64,000 bases of DNA from Megalobrama amblycephala (GCF_018812025.1 NC_063052.1:19856914-19920913), one strand, 5' to 3'; numbered from the stretch's first letter, positions 9,063-21,185 are shown. The notes: a model not told the origin generated them from the sequence alone. A program made the numbers and translations.

Positions 9063-12000
9063 GTAGGTGTGAGGACCTTAAACTAGACAGCTAGGTATAT
9101 CAAAACACACAAGCATGCAATAGACAAACACTTTACATCTGTCATATTAAACAAAGGACCAAAACAGCTTAATTCTTGGGAGTATAAAAGTGGAGCTTGA
9201 TGTTATAGATGGATGTTTTATGTTTTAGGCTTGGAGATGAAAGCAGTGAGACAGATGCTGCAGTTGTGGCAGTGGAGACACAAGGTAAACATGTCCCAAA
9301 ACTTATTAGTGATACTTTTCTTCTTTGCATTATGACAGTGGGTTTTGCACAGCCAAGTATCACTCATATGTTCTTTATAAAATGTAGTCAAGTAGTTTAA
9401 ACAGTCATTAATTCACATAATAACTAGACAGTAATCTCACTGTGGTTTCCTGCAAACGCATCTTAGCTGTAAAAATGCTGTAAGGTCTGTCTGCTCAAAT
9501 TTATCAGCTTTCTCCAAGCAGCGGATTACGCTTCAGTTTGTGTCATAAATGCACCTTATGCAGTTTTCCCACAATAAACTGTTGTGTGTGTGTTATGTGC
9601 AGATGAGGCATCTGCTGAAGGAGAGGATTTGGAGCTTGGTTATCCCATTACATGCGGCGAGAGTAAAGCCATCCTTCTATTCAAGAAGTTTGTCTGCCCA
9701 GGAATCAATGTGAAATGTGTGAAGGTTGGTGTTGTGTAGACCTTAATGCTGCAGATAACAGTTGTTAATGTGTTTTAATGTGGTTTTCTCTGTTTCTCTG
9801 CAGTATGAGGATCAGTTGATTAGTCCAAAGCAGTTTGTGCACATGTCGGGTAAAGCCACCTTGAAGGACTGGAAGCGAGCGATCCGGATGGGTGGGGTTA
9901 TGCTCAGGTAATAAGCATTCTGGGTGTGTTCAGATCAGACCTCAGTGTCAGCTATCAATGTTAGTAGTTTTTAATGTGTCCCATTACAGTATTGATAGCC
10001 TTTTTCAGGCATATCATATATTTTGAATGTATTTATTTTTTTGGTGCCACTTTATATTGACTCTCTCCCCGCCAGCGTTTTTGAAAAAAGTTGCCAGCCA
10101 GCACCAGCATTTTTGATAATTTTTACTAAATTTTCATGGCCCCCAGAATATTTTGTTGTATGAATATCTGAACATGCAATACATCAAAATAAAGAACAGA
10201 GCCTCTACTTTTAATCAAAAAATCTGTTTAATTCTAACTTAAAGCATTCTTTTTTTTAATCCACACCTGAATATTGGTAAGTTTCATAAAAAAAAGAGCA
10301 AAAAGCAGAGAAAATCGTATTTTTATCAAACACTACATCTGAATCATATTCAGTACGATGATCAAAGCATAGATGCAGTAGATCCCTTCCTTCAACACTC
10401 CCAAAGCTTACATAGTCGTATACCACTTCCTGGATTGACATTTCACTCAGTAACATTAGGCAGTTTTTCATTTATATGCTGTTATTGTTGATGATCTCAT
10501 TATTTTTCATTTGCATGTGCTTACATAAGAGATTGATCGTTTCTGCGCCTTCCTTACCTGTGCTTTTGTTCGGGAGAGTCTGTACTTAATCAGATGATGT
10601 GTAATAGCGCCCCCGAGTGTATAACAGTGAAAACATGGAAACCCAGAAAATTCCGTGTTTGGCAGGGAAGCATTTTCTCATAAATAATGGAAAATTCCAT
10701 GTTTGGCGGCGAAGGAGCTAAAGGGTTAGTTCACCCAAAAATGAAAATTATCCCATGATTTACTCACCTTCAAGCCATCATCTTCTTCCAGACAAACACA
10801 ATCAGAGATATATTTAAAAATATCCTGGCTCTTCCATGCTTTATAATGGTAGTGAACAGGGGCGTGTTTTGAAGCCCCCCAAAAAATGAATCGATCATAA
10901 AAAATAATCCATATGGCTCCAAGGGTTAATAAAGTCATTCTGAAATGAAGCGATGGGTTTTTGTAAGAAAAATATCCATATATAAAACTTTATAAAGTAA
11001 ATTAACTAGCTTCCGGCAAACAGCGGCGGAAGAGGAACCCCTGGCCCAATGCATGATGCAATGACGAACGCGGAAACACAGAAGATAGAGCAAAACAAAA
11101 CACCGGTCAAAAATCAGAAGTCTAAAATGAGTTTTAAGAGAAATGTCAGATAATTTCGATATAAGAGAAGAGGAGCTTGAATTTGTTGCCCAGCCATATT
11201 TTTTTAAACCGCGAGAGGCGTCTAAGCTTACGCTACTCCTACATCCTGTGTCATACATCGCGTCAGGATGAGCAGTGCCTGGTTTTCTCCACACATACCG
11301 CTTAGAATTAAGGCCAAAAAGTTCTATCTTGGTCTCATCAGACCAGAGAATCTTATTTCTCACCATCTTGGAGTCCTTCAGGTGTTTTTTAGCAAACTCC
11401 ATGCGGGCTTTCATGTGTCTTGCACTGAGGAGAGGCTTCCGTCGGGCCACTCTGCCACATAAAGCCCCGACTGGTGGAGGGCTGCAGTGATGGTTGACTT
11501 TCTACAACTTTCTCCCATCTCCCGACTGCATCTCTGGAGCTCAGCCACAGTGATCTTTGGGTTCTTCTTTATCTCTCTCACCAAGGCTCTTCTCCCCCGA
11601 TAGCTCAGTTTGGCAGCAGAAATTTTTTGTAACCTTGGCCAGATCTGTGCCTTGCCACAATTCTATCTCTGAGCTCTTCAGTCAGTTCCTTTGACCTCAT
11701 GATTCTCATTTGCTCTGACATGCACTGTGAGCTGTAAGGTCTTATATAGACAGGTGTGTGGCTTTCCTAATCAAGTCCAATCAGTATAATCAAACACAGC
11801 TGGACTCAAATGAAGGTGTAGAACCATCTCAAGGATGATCAGAAGAAATGGACAGTACCTGAGTTAAATATATGAGTGTCACAGCAAAGGGTCCGAATAC
11901 TTAGGACCATGTGATATTTCACATGGTTTTTCTTTTTTAATAAATCTGCAAAAATGTCAACAATTCTGTGTTTTTCTGTCAGTATGGGGTGCTGTGTGTG

Positions 12001-14486
12001 CATTAATGAGGAAAAAAATTAACTTAAATGATTTTAGCAAATGGCTGCAATATAACATAGAGTGAAAAATTTAAGGGAGTCTGAATACTTTCCGTACCCA
12101 CTGTATCTCAGATTGTGTTTGTCTGAAAGAATATAGTCATATACACCTTGGATTGCTTGAGGGTGAGTAAATCATGGGATAATTTTCATTTTTGGGTGAA
12201 CTATCCCTTTAAAAGTGCAATATGTAATATTTTTGCAGTAAAATATCCAAAAACCACTAGGCAAGTGTTATATATTTTGTTCACTTGAGTACTTACAATA
12301 TCTCAAATGTTTCCAACTATTTGTCAATCGTGAGAAAATTGCAATTTTAACCAAGGCTCCAGGACGTGTGAGGAGTCGCCTGTTAATGGCGTCATACATG
12401 CGTTAACCCTCAGTCTGCCTCAGTTTCTGGTTTTATTTTGTAGAAACCGTGGAAACACCAAAGACACTTTAATATAATACACGTTTTAATAGACAAGGGA
12501 ACATCTGTTTTGATATATTTATAGACAGAAAACTAATTGTTGTTATATAGCTCAATTTATTGAGTCTTATTGTTTAAATTTGTGAATTAGCTAACATAGC
12601 ATAATCAGATCCAGCTTTATTTTTAGTAACAATAATACAGAATTTTCTCCATCATACAATATGTTTTAAAATGAATTGCATGCCATTTATCAACACAAGC
12701 CATCCAGCATTTAATATGATATTCTAAAATCGATCTATCTTACTGTAGTGTGTCTCAAACAAGTGTCTCACAGCAGCCGCCGAGCGAACGCACAGAGTAA
12801 CGTTATAATATCATTTTCAACACACTCAAATGTATCTAATATGATAAACAGAGCTGCGTTACCTCATACTCATGACCGGAAAAGCAGAAGCGGCGCCGGC
12901 GACTGTGGCATAATAAAAGTTCCGCTGCTTGTGAGGCTTGTGTTGCGCAAACGTCCCAGCGGCCTCGTTCAACTCCCACAACACTCGGTCCTGCTCTGCT
13001 TCACACTACAGTAATGTTAATAATCACATCCATGAACATGATTTCTTCTCGAGTCCTATCCCTATTCTTTTGTACCATCCGTTGAGATGGAGACCACATG
13101 TCCCAAGATTCCACGCTCAAACTTGGCGTCATCAAGCTACGTCTTTGTTTTGAATAGGCCTCTAGCGACCTCTAGTGGACAGAATTCTTACATAGTGCAC
13201 CTTTAAGTGGCTTTAACTGCTAAATTAATAATTTGATACAATGCACTTGTTGTGTACATACATGTTTTTTACATGGTACTTATATTTAAAAAAAAAAAAA
13301 AAACCTGCATGTAATTACAGCTGTAATTAATTTCTTTAGCCACATCTATAATTACGCTGTTAACCCTTTCCTTACACCTTAACCCACCCTTAAACCTACC
13401 CATACCACCAAACCTGTCCCTAAAACTTACCCATATCCCACCTTAATAGCAGCAAGTGTTGTGCGATTCAACATGAACACAATAAGACATTGTACCTAAC
13501 ATTTTTTTAATGCAAGTACATAGTAGTTAAAGACAGCTAATATCAATTGTGACCTTTTTTTCTCCTTTGTAATGTTGTGTAATTTTTTTTTTCTGCTTCA
13601 AAGTCAGTCATCATTTATTTTTTCATGGCCATGAGTAATGGCACTTTGCTGTGCTGTTTCACAAGTTATTGATTTACTATGAGTCCAATATACAGCCCTA
13701 ATGTTCAATAGTAACCTCATAAAACAATTTCCTCCAGAATATGCCATGCCATTCAGACCGTTCAGATCAGACTGAAAAGATCAGAGATCTTGTTAAAATG
13801 AACTTCAGCTACTCCAATGTTTTCTAAAGGTACAATCACAATAGCAAAATTAGCATTAGCACAGTGCGGCAAATTCACACGACCAAATTGAACATCAGTA
13901 AAGTCTGTGTAGGGAACTTTTTATTCGCCCTCATGCAAAACGTTCGCAGAGATTCCTATTGAAATGACTGGATATTGTCCTCTACCTTTCATTGAGTGAC
14001 GGTAAATGCGACTGTTCTGTTTGTGATTGTTCCGATGGATCTGCAGAGCAGTAGGTGCTATACACGGAAAAGAACAGCACAAGCTTTGACAGCTTTTACT
14101 ATATTTTACTCTTATCATGAGTTATTCCAGATGGATCACTGCCTGACATCAGTCTTTTTGCATTTTTGGGAGGAAAAGTTGCACAGTTTTCACAGTATAT
14201 AAAACTGATTTGTTACAATAGACCAATGAAAATTCCCCACTTTGACCCCTTTAGATTTTTTTAATAAAAACAAATATTCTTCAGCTGAGTATTAGTCTTA
14301 ACCTCTGAAAGCTCTGTGTGTGTCATGTAGGAAGATGATGGACTCGGGTCAGCTGGATTTCTATCAGCACAGCACTCTCTGCACAAACACCTGCCGCAGC
14401 ACCAAGTTTGACCTGCTGATCAACAACACACGCTTCCCACCGGATGGCAGTGGGCTCAACACACCCACCACAGCTCAGGGTTAGAT

Positions 14487-14555
<69 letters not shown>

Positions 14556-16187
14556 TCACTACAGCTGGGTGACATAGTTAGAAAATTATTTCTTGATATT
14601 TTTCAGGCTTTTGATTATTTTCCAATATTTTTGTTCAATATTCAATATTTATTTTATCCTTTAAATTGACAAAGGACTTATTTAAGTAGTGCCATCATTT
14701 TGACCGAACAGCTACTGTTGCCAATTAAATTCAAAAGTAAAAAGTCTAGTCAAAATAGGGCTGTGCGAAAAACGATATCATATCGAGATCGCAATAAAAT
14801 GTACATGGATAACGATGATAAGCTCTGGACATTTTTACTCAATATGGATTAATCTAACAGCCTATCACAAAACAGATGTAAATCTGTGTATATCAGTGCA
14901 TGTCCCTAATAAGTGATATTTGCGTGTCTCTATGTGAATGAATGGCACGGTTTCACCTAATACGCAAACTCACACACGTGACGCTCATGGTGTTTTCAGC
15001 GTCTGCTGTCTTTATATATGAGAACATGAATTCATGAACTTCATCTCCAGAGCTGCTTTGGGAGTCACTTCACAAGCTTTTCACCGTTTCATTTGAGTAA
15101 AACTGCCATCAAATACACACTGAAACCAAAAATCTAAAACTGAAAGATCTTCACGACAAGCCGTCAAAATAAACGTTTGGTTTAACTTCAAGAAATTATG
15201 ACAGAAATGTATAATTTCACACAAAAATAAAAATTCTGTTATTAATTACTCACCCTCATGTTGCTCCAAACCCATAAGACTTTTGTTCATCTTCAAAACA
15301 CAAATGAAGCTCTTTTTGATGAAATATGAGATCTTTCTGTCCCTCCATAGACAGCTATGCAACTACCACTTTGATGCTTCAAAAAGTTCATAAAGAGATC
15401 TTAAAACTAATCCATATGAATTGAGCGGTTTAGTCCAAATTTTCTGAAGAGACTCTTTTTATGAGAGACGCTTTTTATGATAAACAGGTTTAATTTAGGC
15501 TTTAGACTCTATCAGTTCCGGTGAAATCACAAAACAAAATGCACACAAACGTGTCCCTGCTCTTTGTATACAATCACTGATGAACATCTTTGGTTTTAAT
15601 GAGGAAAAAATAAATAAAATAAACTATACAAGGGGGGATTAGAACCCAGAACCTCTGGCACGCTTGACAAAAATTCTACCACCACACCATTAGGCCATGT
15701 CTACGGTCTTAAAGCGGATCTACATATTTATTCACTTACAATATATTGTAAGTCTATAATATTGTATTATAGTAGACGTAAGGATGAAACTATCACATTA
15801 ATCACGCATTCTATGTCAAATTTTGAGCATTTATTATTGTACATTTCTGATATTCAGGGCATGTTTCTGTGGGTAACGGAGGTCAGATGGCCACAGTAGA
15901 GGAGAAGAAAGAAGATGTGATTGGTACTGTGGAGTGGAACGCAGCCACCGTAGAAGCCTCAGAGAAAAGAGACACAGCTGATATCTCAGGTAAACACAGT
16001 TTACAGTACTGCCCATCAAACATCACTCATGAGTGCCATACCATAGATGTTCACGAGTCTTTTATCTGGAGTCTGAGTCAAGTCTGAAGTCTATCGCTGG
16101 AGTCTGAGTCAAGTCTTTTGTCATGAGTCCGAGTCGAGTCTCGAGTCATTAAACAAACAAACAAACAAACAAACAAACAAACAAAAA

Positions 16188-16218
<31 letters not shown>

Positions 16219-19200
16219 ATTCTCATACTCAAATCCTATTTTTTTTATCCTAGTTGTATTATATAGACAAAATAATATGACCTTTCTATCATCTGTTTTG
16301 TTTGAAATTAAGGTCCTATGGTGTAACGGATAATGTACATCCAGCTTGTTACTTTATAATCCATTACAAATGTACAAAACAATCGTCCTGGCAACACGAG
16401 TAGTCATTTTCAATACAGTCGCTAAGCAGACGCAAGATGGCGCCAGTGAGTCATGGTTTGTTAAAGACCTTATGCTCCAGAAAAACAAGCGTGCCGCCAT
16501 CTTTATAAAATTGTCTTGAAACTTCCGTTTTGCGGTAGCTATGTACATTTCTATTGCATCGCTGTCAAAGAATAATTAGCTGGTTAAGTGGATTTACTTG
16601 TTGTAGAGTTAATGAAAGTTATCATGAACATTGTAATGTTTAAAGCAGATGTCTTAACAAATGTCAGTAGACCGGAAAGATTTTAAACGAGCAGTTCATT
16701 CATAAATATGTAAGATCGCTGTGGAAATACAAACCGGAAGTCAAAAGACAACGAGCGCAACGCTGAAAAGTGGTGGGGCTACATAAGGTCTATACAGCAG
16801 TTTGTTATACAACGCCTTTGTTATTGACGACAGTCATTATCAGAAAATATCAAACCTCGGAATGTTTAAGTCAATAGAAAAGTGTACGCATGCTGATTGC
16901 GATACATTAAAGGTGCCCTAGAACTTTTTTTAAAAAGATGTAATATAAGTCTAAGGTGTCCCCTGAATGTGTCTGTAAAGTTTCAGCTCAAAATACCCCA
17001 TAGATTTTTTTTAATTCATTTTTTTAACTGCCTATTTTGGGGCATCATTATAAATGAGCCGAATCAGGGCTACTGGCCCTTTAATTCTCCTGCTCCACGC
17101 CCACGGAGCTCGCGCTTACCTTGAACAGTGCATAAACAAAGTTTACACAGCTAATATAACCCTCAAATGGATCTTTACAAAGTGTTCGTCATGTATGCGG
17201 CATGCATGCGTCAGATTATGTGAGTATTGTATACTGTTATATTGTTTACATTGATTCTGAATGAATTTGAGGCTGTGCTCCATGGCTAACGGCTAATGCT
17301 ACACTGTTGGAGAGATTTATAAAGAATGAAGTTGTGTTTATGCATTATACAGACTGCAAGTGTTTAATAATGAAAATAGCGACGGCTCTTGTCTCCGTGA
17401 ATACAGTAAGAAACAATGGTAACTTTAACCACATTTAACAGTACATTAGCAACATGCTAACGAAACATTTAGAAAGACAGTTTACAAATATCACTAAAAA
17501 TATCATGATATCATGGATCATGTCAGTTATTATTGCTCCATCTGCCATTTTTCGCTATTGTTCTTGCTTGCTTACCTAGTCTGTTGATTCACCTGTGCAG
17601 ATCCAGACGTTAATACTGGCTGCCCTTGTCTAATGCCTTTCATAATGTTGGGAACATGGGCTGGCATATGCAAATATTGGGGCGTACACCCCGACTGTTA
17701 CGTAACAGTCGGTGTTATGTTGAGATTCACCTGTTCTTCGGAGGTCTTTTAAACAAATGAGATTTATATAAGAAGGAGGAAACAATGGAGTTTGAGACTC
17801 ACTGTATGTCATTTCCATGTACTGAACTCTTGTTATTTGACTATGCCAAGATAAATTCAATTTTTCATTCGAGGGCACCTTTAAAATATGAGCTTTAAGT
17901 AATAAATGGAAGTAATAGCTAGCCGTGAGATTTAATGTGACTAACCTTTGTGGATGCAATGTCTCATAAAATTTGATGATGTTGTTCCGGTGTCTTTAAT
18001 TGTTTTCCAACATTCTGTGCATCTAGCCGCTCTGACATGTTAATAAACCCAAACGAAAGAACATAAGGCACGGTGGCTCCCGTCATGTTTCATGGGACTC
18101 TTATGACATTTCGGAGTTTAAGCGCAATACACGGACATATGTAATCAAATTCTATGACAAGAGTCCGATCTACCACGACACGTAAGGAAATATGTGACGC
18201 AGATATTATAAAACCGTTCAAACAACACAGATTCTTGAGTCTGAGTCACTAACTCGAGTGCCCATCTCTGTGTCATACATTAATGATGTTGGCATCCACA
18301 GATGTAATAAATGCTATACTGTGTGTGTTGACCCCTAGATGAGACGCTGAGTTTCTGGAGGGGTATCGCTGAGGTGGGGATGATGGGGGAGGTGGTGCCT
18401 AATATCCGTTCAGAGCTGTTGGGTCTGCTGAGAGGAGTTCAGCTACGCACTGATCAGAGCTCTCTACAGGACGCAGGTCAGTATGTCGGAATATGATCTA
18501 TGCCAGGTTTGTCCAGTCCTGTTCATGGATTCAGCTCAGCTCCAGCCCTAAGCAAACACACCTGAATCAGCTTATTAAGACCTTCAGGACAAAATTACTC
18601 TTAAATAGCACTGCTACTGAAGAAAGTGTATCAGTCAAATTAGATCACGTGTGCCTTCATAAGATCACATGACTTTATTGATTCTCTGTAAGAGTTGTAT
18701 AACTGTCAACTGGCATCTTGTAGCCTGTCGTTTAAATAGAGGTCTAGAAATCCATGAAAAACACATCTAGTATGTCAGTTTATTTTGTTGTTTTGTTATT
18801 CAGGTGCAGTGGTGAAAGAGTAATGTGGCTTAATATGTTGTTTGTCTTTTGTATATGTACATGAGATGTGATCACATGGTCTTGTCTTGCAGAGATTGCG
18901 GTTCTGAGCAACCTGGCACAAGTCTTTAACCTGCTGGACTCCATCAAACAAATTGTGAATGTTCGACGGCAAATGACGGACCCAGAGCAGACACAGGTCC
19001 TCCGAACACTGACAAGTGAGTGAAGGGGCCCAAGGGAAGTAGGGACATTTTCACAATGGAACTTTTAGTGTGGCCTGTTGGACATGCTGAAACTGTGTTC
19101 CTATTAATTTAACTAATTCGCTGAAGTGATTTCCTATCGTTGAAGTATACTTTGTCTATTAGCAAACACAACTGTCATCCCGTGCAAGTTACATTTTTAT

Positions 19201-20530
19201 GGTACTACACTTTTATGAACCCAGCAAGTAACTACCTTTAGTTTATTTTACAAATTCCCATCATTCCTATCAAAGTATTTAAAACATATTGCACAATTGA
19301 ATAGAGTTTATGAAACACCCTACTATAGTTCCTCCTATAAATTCGAATTGTAGGAGCCGTGTATACACATTTGGAATAGCTGAAATACACGTGTGATTGG
19401 TCGGAGAACATGTTGTATGCAATACAAACTTTAAAATGTATTTGTTTACAAACATCCAATTATGCATTAAGAACCGTTCGAAAATAAGTCTTTATTAACT
19501 GATGATCTCCCTTTTGTAATTATAATTTGTGTGAAAATGGCAAAATGTAAAAGTTATTGGCACAATTTCCATTTCATGCTGACTTTATAGGGGTTTTAGA
19601 GACTCTGCTTTGCAATATGCCAATAAGAGCACTCGTTACCCATGCTTAAATCATTGTAACGCATAGATTATTGCTTTATTTCTTTGAAAACAACATTGTC
19701 CTTGTGTTTCTTTAGCATTGGAGCAGCAGGTAGAAGAGCAGAAAAGGCAGCAGTCCCTCAGCTGGTCGTCTCAATCACAGGTCCTCAGCAGTCTGGTTCT
19801 CCCCTCCACCCCTCCAGCCAAACGCGCTCCCAAACGGCCCCGCCTCCAACGGCCCGCCTCCACCACCGTGCTTGGCACATCTATAGCCCAGCCTCTCACC
19901 CTCCAGCCCCAGCAGTTCACTGTCATTTCCCCCATCACCCTTTCATCCATCGGCCATTCGTTTACAGTGGCCGGCCTCAATCAGCCATCTAATACGGTCA
20001 CCCTACATGCTCTACCCGCAGGCTCGCAGCTCTTCACGCGAATCGCTGGAGGTTCTGATGGAAAAACCGAAGCCATTGCCCTCCATCCCGCATCTGGGCT
20101 CACGTTGCTGGGCGCCACAGCCATGCAGGATCACGCACAGCTCGGGACAGTCATGAGCCCCGTCGAGCTTGTCCACTTGACGCAGAAGGTGACTACTGCT
20201 GGTGTAGCCCAAGACGGTCAGGTGGTCGCAGGTACGGTTGTGATGCAAGACGGTGTCGTCAGTGTCGTGCAGGAGGACGAGAACCAGGATAACACCACCT
20301 TGATTGAGATAGACCCGGCAACCGCTGACCACAGCGTGAGTGTAATGGAACTGCAACTTGAGGGAGATGAAGCGGGGGGTGGTGCGACCATAGTGGAAGA
20401 AGGCGAGGAGGTGGTGCAAGGCGAAACGGAGGAGACAGGGGAGATACAGCTGGATGCCAACGGTCAGTTCCACAATTTGCCCGTTGTAGTGGTGGAGGAA
20501 GAGACACAGGACGCCGGCAAAGCCAAGTGA
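8932..20530 (+). CDS. gmeb1: Glucocorticoid modulatory element-binding protein 1, spliced CDS of nine exons
   Basis: Coding exons are 8932-9062, 9229-9284, 9603-9724, 9804-9907, 14331-14479, 15858-15989, 18339-18476, 18893-19015 and 19716-20530. All introns are GT-AG. The exons total 1770 nt (589 residues plus TGA) without any frame break. The start has G at -3 and +4. A SAND domain covers about residues 76-160 and carries the KDWK signature at 124-127. C94, H151, C155 and C159 match the expected zinc ligands of the GMEB-type SAND domain. A helical, coiled-coil-like region spans about 232-335, and a KRPRLQRP nuclear-localisation-like stretch and an acidic tail follow. The N-terminus (MAETEVTVSVEDMVV, then ILQLQPI) and the FTVISPIT region fit GMEB1 better than GMEB2; human GMEB1 is of similar length. 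The known family role is a nuclear factor that binds ACGT-containing glucocorticoid modulatory elements, usually with GMEB2, and modulates glucocorticoid-receptor transactivation. Identification is by recall of the family. Confidence 0.95.
9229..9284 (+). CDS. gmeb1: gmeb1 coding exon 2
   Basis: A short 56-nt exon between tgttttag and GTAAAC, encoding LGDESSETDAAVVAVETQ. The AVVAVET stretch is a conserved GMEB1 landmark. It enters after two bases of a codon and leaves one base over. Confidence 0.9.
9603..9724 (+). CDS. gmeb1: gmeb1 coding exon 3, start of SAND domain
   Basis: The acceptor is ttatgtgcag and the donor GTTGGT. It encodes an acidic linker and then YPITCGESKAILLFKKFVC and PGINVKCVK, the first SAND strands, including candidate zinc ligand C94. 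The exon ends at a codon boundary (residue 103). Confidence 0.95.
9804..9907 (+). CDS. gmeb1: gmeb1 coding exon 4, SAND KDWK motif
   Basis: The acceptor is tttctctgcag and the donor GTAATA. It encodes residues 104-137 plus two bases, including FVHMSGKATLKDWKRAIR with the KDWK core at 124-127 that contacts DNA in SAND proteins. The intron that follows is the largest in the coding region (9908-14330) and is mostly transposons. Confidence 0.95.
10060..10718. mobile_element. Probable non-autonomous element in gmeb1 intron 4
   Basis: The left end (ctccccgccagcgtttttg) and right end (ccatgtttggcggcgaagg) look like degenerate inverted termini. No coding capacity. Boundaries approximate. Confidence 0.4.
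10721..12208. mobile_element. TTAA-type fold-back element with a Tc1 fragment replacing much of its right arm
   Basis: The left end AAGGGTTAGTTCACCC and right end GGGTGAACTATCCCT match the family at 33994-34876. The right flank is TTAA and the left flank CTAA. Positions 11268-12103 are Tc1 sequence, and only about the last 100 bp of the right arm remain after it. Confidence 0.65.
11268..12103 (-). pseudogene. Truncated Tc1/mariner transposon with partial transposase
   Basis: On the minus strand the terminus is CAGTGGGTACGGAAAGTATT with TA at 12104-12105, a standard fish Tc1 end. Inside is a transposase fragment with LLSARHMKARMEFAKKHL and ILWSDETKIELFG, where the SDETKIELFG block contains a catalytic Asp. 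It runs to YVWRKPGTAHP and then breaks into host sequence, so the C-terminal catalytic part is missing. Other frames are broken by stops. Confidence 0.85.
12213..13202. mobile_element. TTAA-flanked MITE with AAGTGCAATATGTAA ends
   Basis: Left AAGTGCAATATGTAAT and right (reverse complement) AGGTGCACTATGTAAG are flanked by TTAA at 12209-12212 and 13203-13206. The left TTAA coincides with the right edge of the previous element. Non-coding. Confidence 0.7.
14331..14479 (+). CDS. gmeb1: gmeb1 coding exon 5, end of SAND and zinc-binding residues
   Basis: The acceptor is tgtcatgtag; the donor GT at 14480 is followed almost at once by a (CA)n tract at 14489. It encodes KMMDSGQLDFYQHSTLC and NTCRSTKFDLL; H151, C155 and C159 fit the GMEB zinc site. 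It leaves one base of a split codon. Confidence 0.95.
14489..14554. repeat. (CA)n microsatellite next to a gmeb1 donor site
   Basis: About 33 CA units starting nine bases downstream of the exon 5 donor. Confidence 0.95.
15634..15710 (-). repeat. tRNA-like sequence, probably a tRNA-derived repeat
   Basis: The minus strand reads TGGTGTGGTGGTAGAATTTT (A-box-like, similar to tRNA-Gly) and GGGTTCTAATCCCC (B-box-like, with T-stem pairing). The acceptor stem is not convincing, so a pseudogene or SINE relic is more likely than a functional tRNA. Confidence 0.35.
15858..15989 (+). CDS. gmeb1: gmeb1 coding exon 6, acidic linker
   Basis: The acceptor is tgatattcag and the donor GTAAAC. It encodes a glutamate-rich linker containing EEKKEDVIGTVEWNAATVEA, comparable to the LEWNSAL region of human GMEB1. 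Phase in and out is one base, consistent with its neighbours. Confidence 0.9.
16151..16220. repeat. (AAAC)n(AAAT)n microsatellite
   Basis: A tetranucleotide tract that switches from AAAC to AAAT units. Confidence 0.95.
16911..17880. mobile_element. TTAA-flanked MITE with AGGTGCCCTAGAA ends
   Basis: AGGTGCCCTAGAAC at the left and TTCGAGGGCACCT at the right are flanked by TTAA at 16907-16910 and 17881-17884. The 109-codon minus frame inside (17630-17959) crosses the boundary and has no recognisable domain. Confidence 0.75.
18339..18476 (+). CDS. gmeb1: gmeb1 coding exon 7, helical region
   Basis: The acceptor is gacccctag and the donor GTCAGT. It encodes DETLSFWRGIAEVGMMGEVV and an amphipathic helix (SELLGLLRGVQLR). 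The FW-G motif is conserved in both GMEB paralogues. This region probably mediates homo- and hetero-oligomerisation (inference from the family). Confidence 0.93.
18893..19015 (+). CDS. gmeb1: gmeb1 coding exon 8, helical region
   Basis: The acceptor is cttgtcttgcag and the donor GTGAGT. It encodes EIAVLSNLAQVFNLLDSIKQ and IVNVRRQMTDPEQ, matching the GMEB heptad-like segment. It leaves one base, completed by exon 9. Confidence 0.93.
19716..20530 (+). CDS. gmeb1: gmeb1 last coding exon, NLS-like stretch and acidic C-terminus
   Basis: The acceptor is tgtttctttag; the TGA stop is at 20528-20530. The exon begins with the end of the coiled coil (LEQQVEEQKRQQ). The basic PPAKRAPKRPRLQRPASTTV segment and FTVISPIT follow, then an Ala/Thr/Val-rich middle and a strongly acidic tail. 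The minus strand of this exon carries a 214-codon open frame (20012-20656), which is only a shadow of the GC-rich codon usage here. Confidence 0.95.
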
Positions 20531-21002
20531 GACACCGACGCTCACACAAACCGCCCTCAGAGACTGACGGACCGAATCAGACAGGGACTGGGATTGTGTC
20601 GCCCCAGGTGGAGTGTGTGTTTGCCCTTCCAGCTGTCTTGTTTTTTCATTACTCACTTCCTACACAGCCAAGCTCAGCTCTTCAAGCCTGCCGTGTCACG
20701 TATTTGTAAAAGCAAATTCAGTATTCCTTTTTTACATGTGAAAAGCAAGTTTATGATGTTTTGTTGGAACACATTCAGTATTTGCTTTTTAAGTGTGGAA
20801 GTTTAGGCACTTATTTTCCATTTTCCTTTTGTTTTGGTGCCAAAATGTTACGTAGTAGCCATGTCCAGATTTCAGATTTATGACTGTCTGATCTGAAGGT
20901 GAAGACTCACAGTTCAACTGTTATTTAAGACACTCCCATAATAAGAATTTACACTGTCAGTGTCTTTGTGTGTTTTCTGACATCAGGGTAAATGGCACTA
21001 AT

Positions 21003-21185
21003 GCAGAGGTCTTCAGCTTTGCTCCTGGAGAACCACTGCCCTGCAAAGTTTATACCACCTGCTTCAGCTTGTGATTTCAAGCGATCCTGAAGATCTTGAT
21101 TAGCTGGTTCAGGTGTGTTTGATTTGGGTTGGAGCTAAACTCTGTAGGACAGTGGGTCCCCAGGAGCAGGTCTGAAGACCTCTGC
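21003..21185. repeat. Short inverted-repeat element in the gmeb1 3' UTR region
   Basis: GCAGAGGTCTTCAGCTTTGC at the left pairs imperfectly with the right end GGTCTGAAGACCTCTGC. Confidence 0.5.

Larger units (their letters stand above)
16040..18267. mobile_element. Possible element with gagtctgagtc motifs, host of a nested MITE
   Basis: Left-side text (gagtctgagtcaagtc, near 16068 and 16103) and right-side text (gattcttgagtctgagtcac, near 18231) suggest two ends of one repeat. It contains the clear TTAA element at 16911-17880. Boundaries uncertain. Confidence 0.35.

Noticed and set aside
10935..11450. Functional transposase gene
   Set aside because: Tc1 reading frame is truncated, lacks the C-terminal catalytic half and runs into unrelated sequence.
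19684..19992. 102-codon plus-strand frame overlapping gmeb1 exon 9
   Set aside because: Other-frame shadow of the exon; begins in the intron.
20012..20656. 214-codon minus-strand open frame
   Set aside because: Mirror of the gmeb1 last exon; codon bias of the real gene keeps the antisense frame open.
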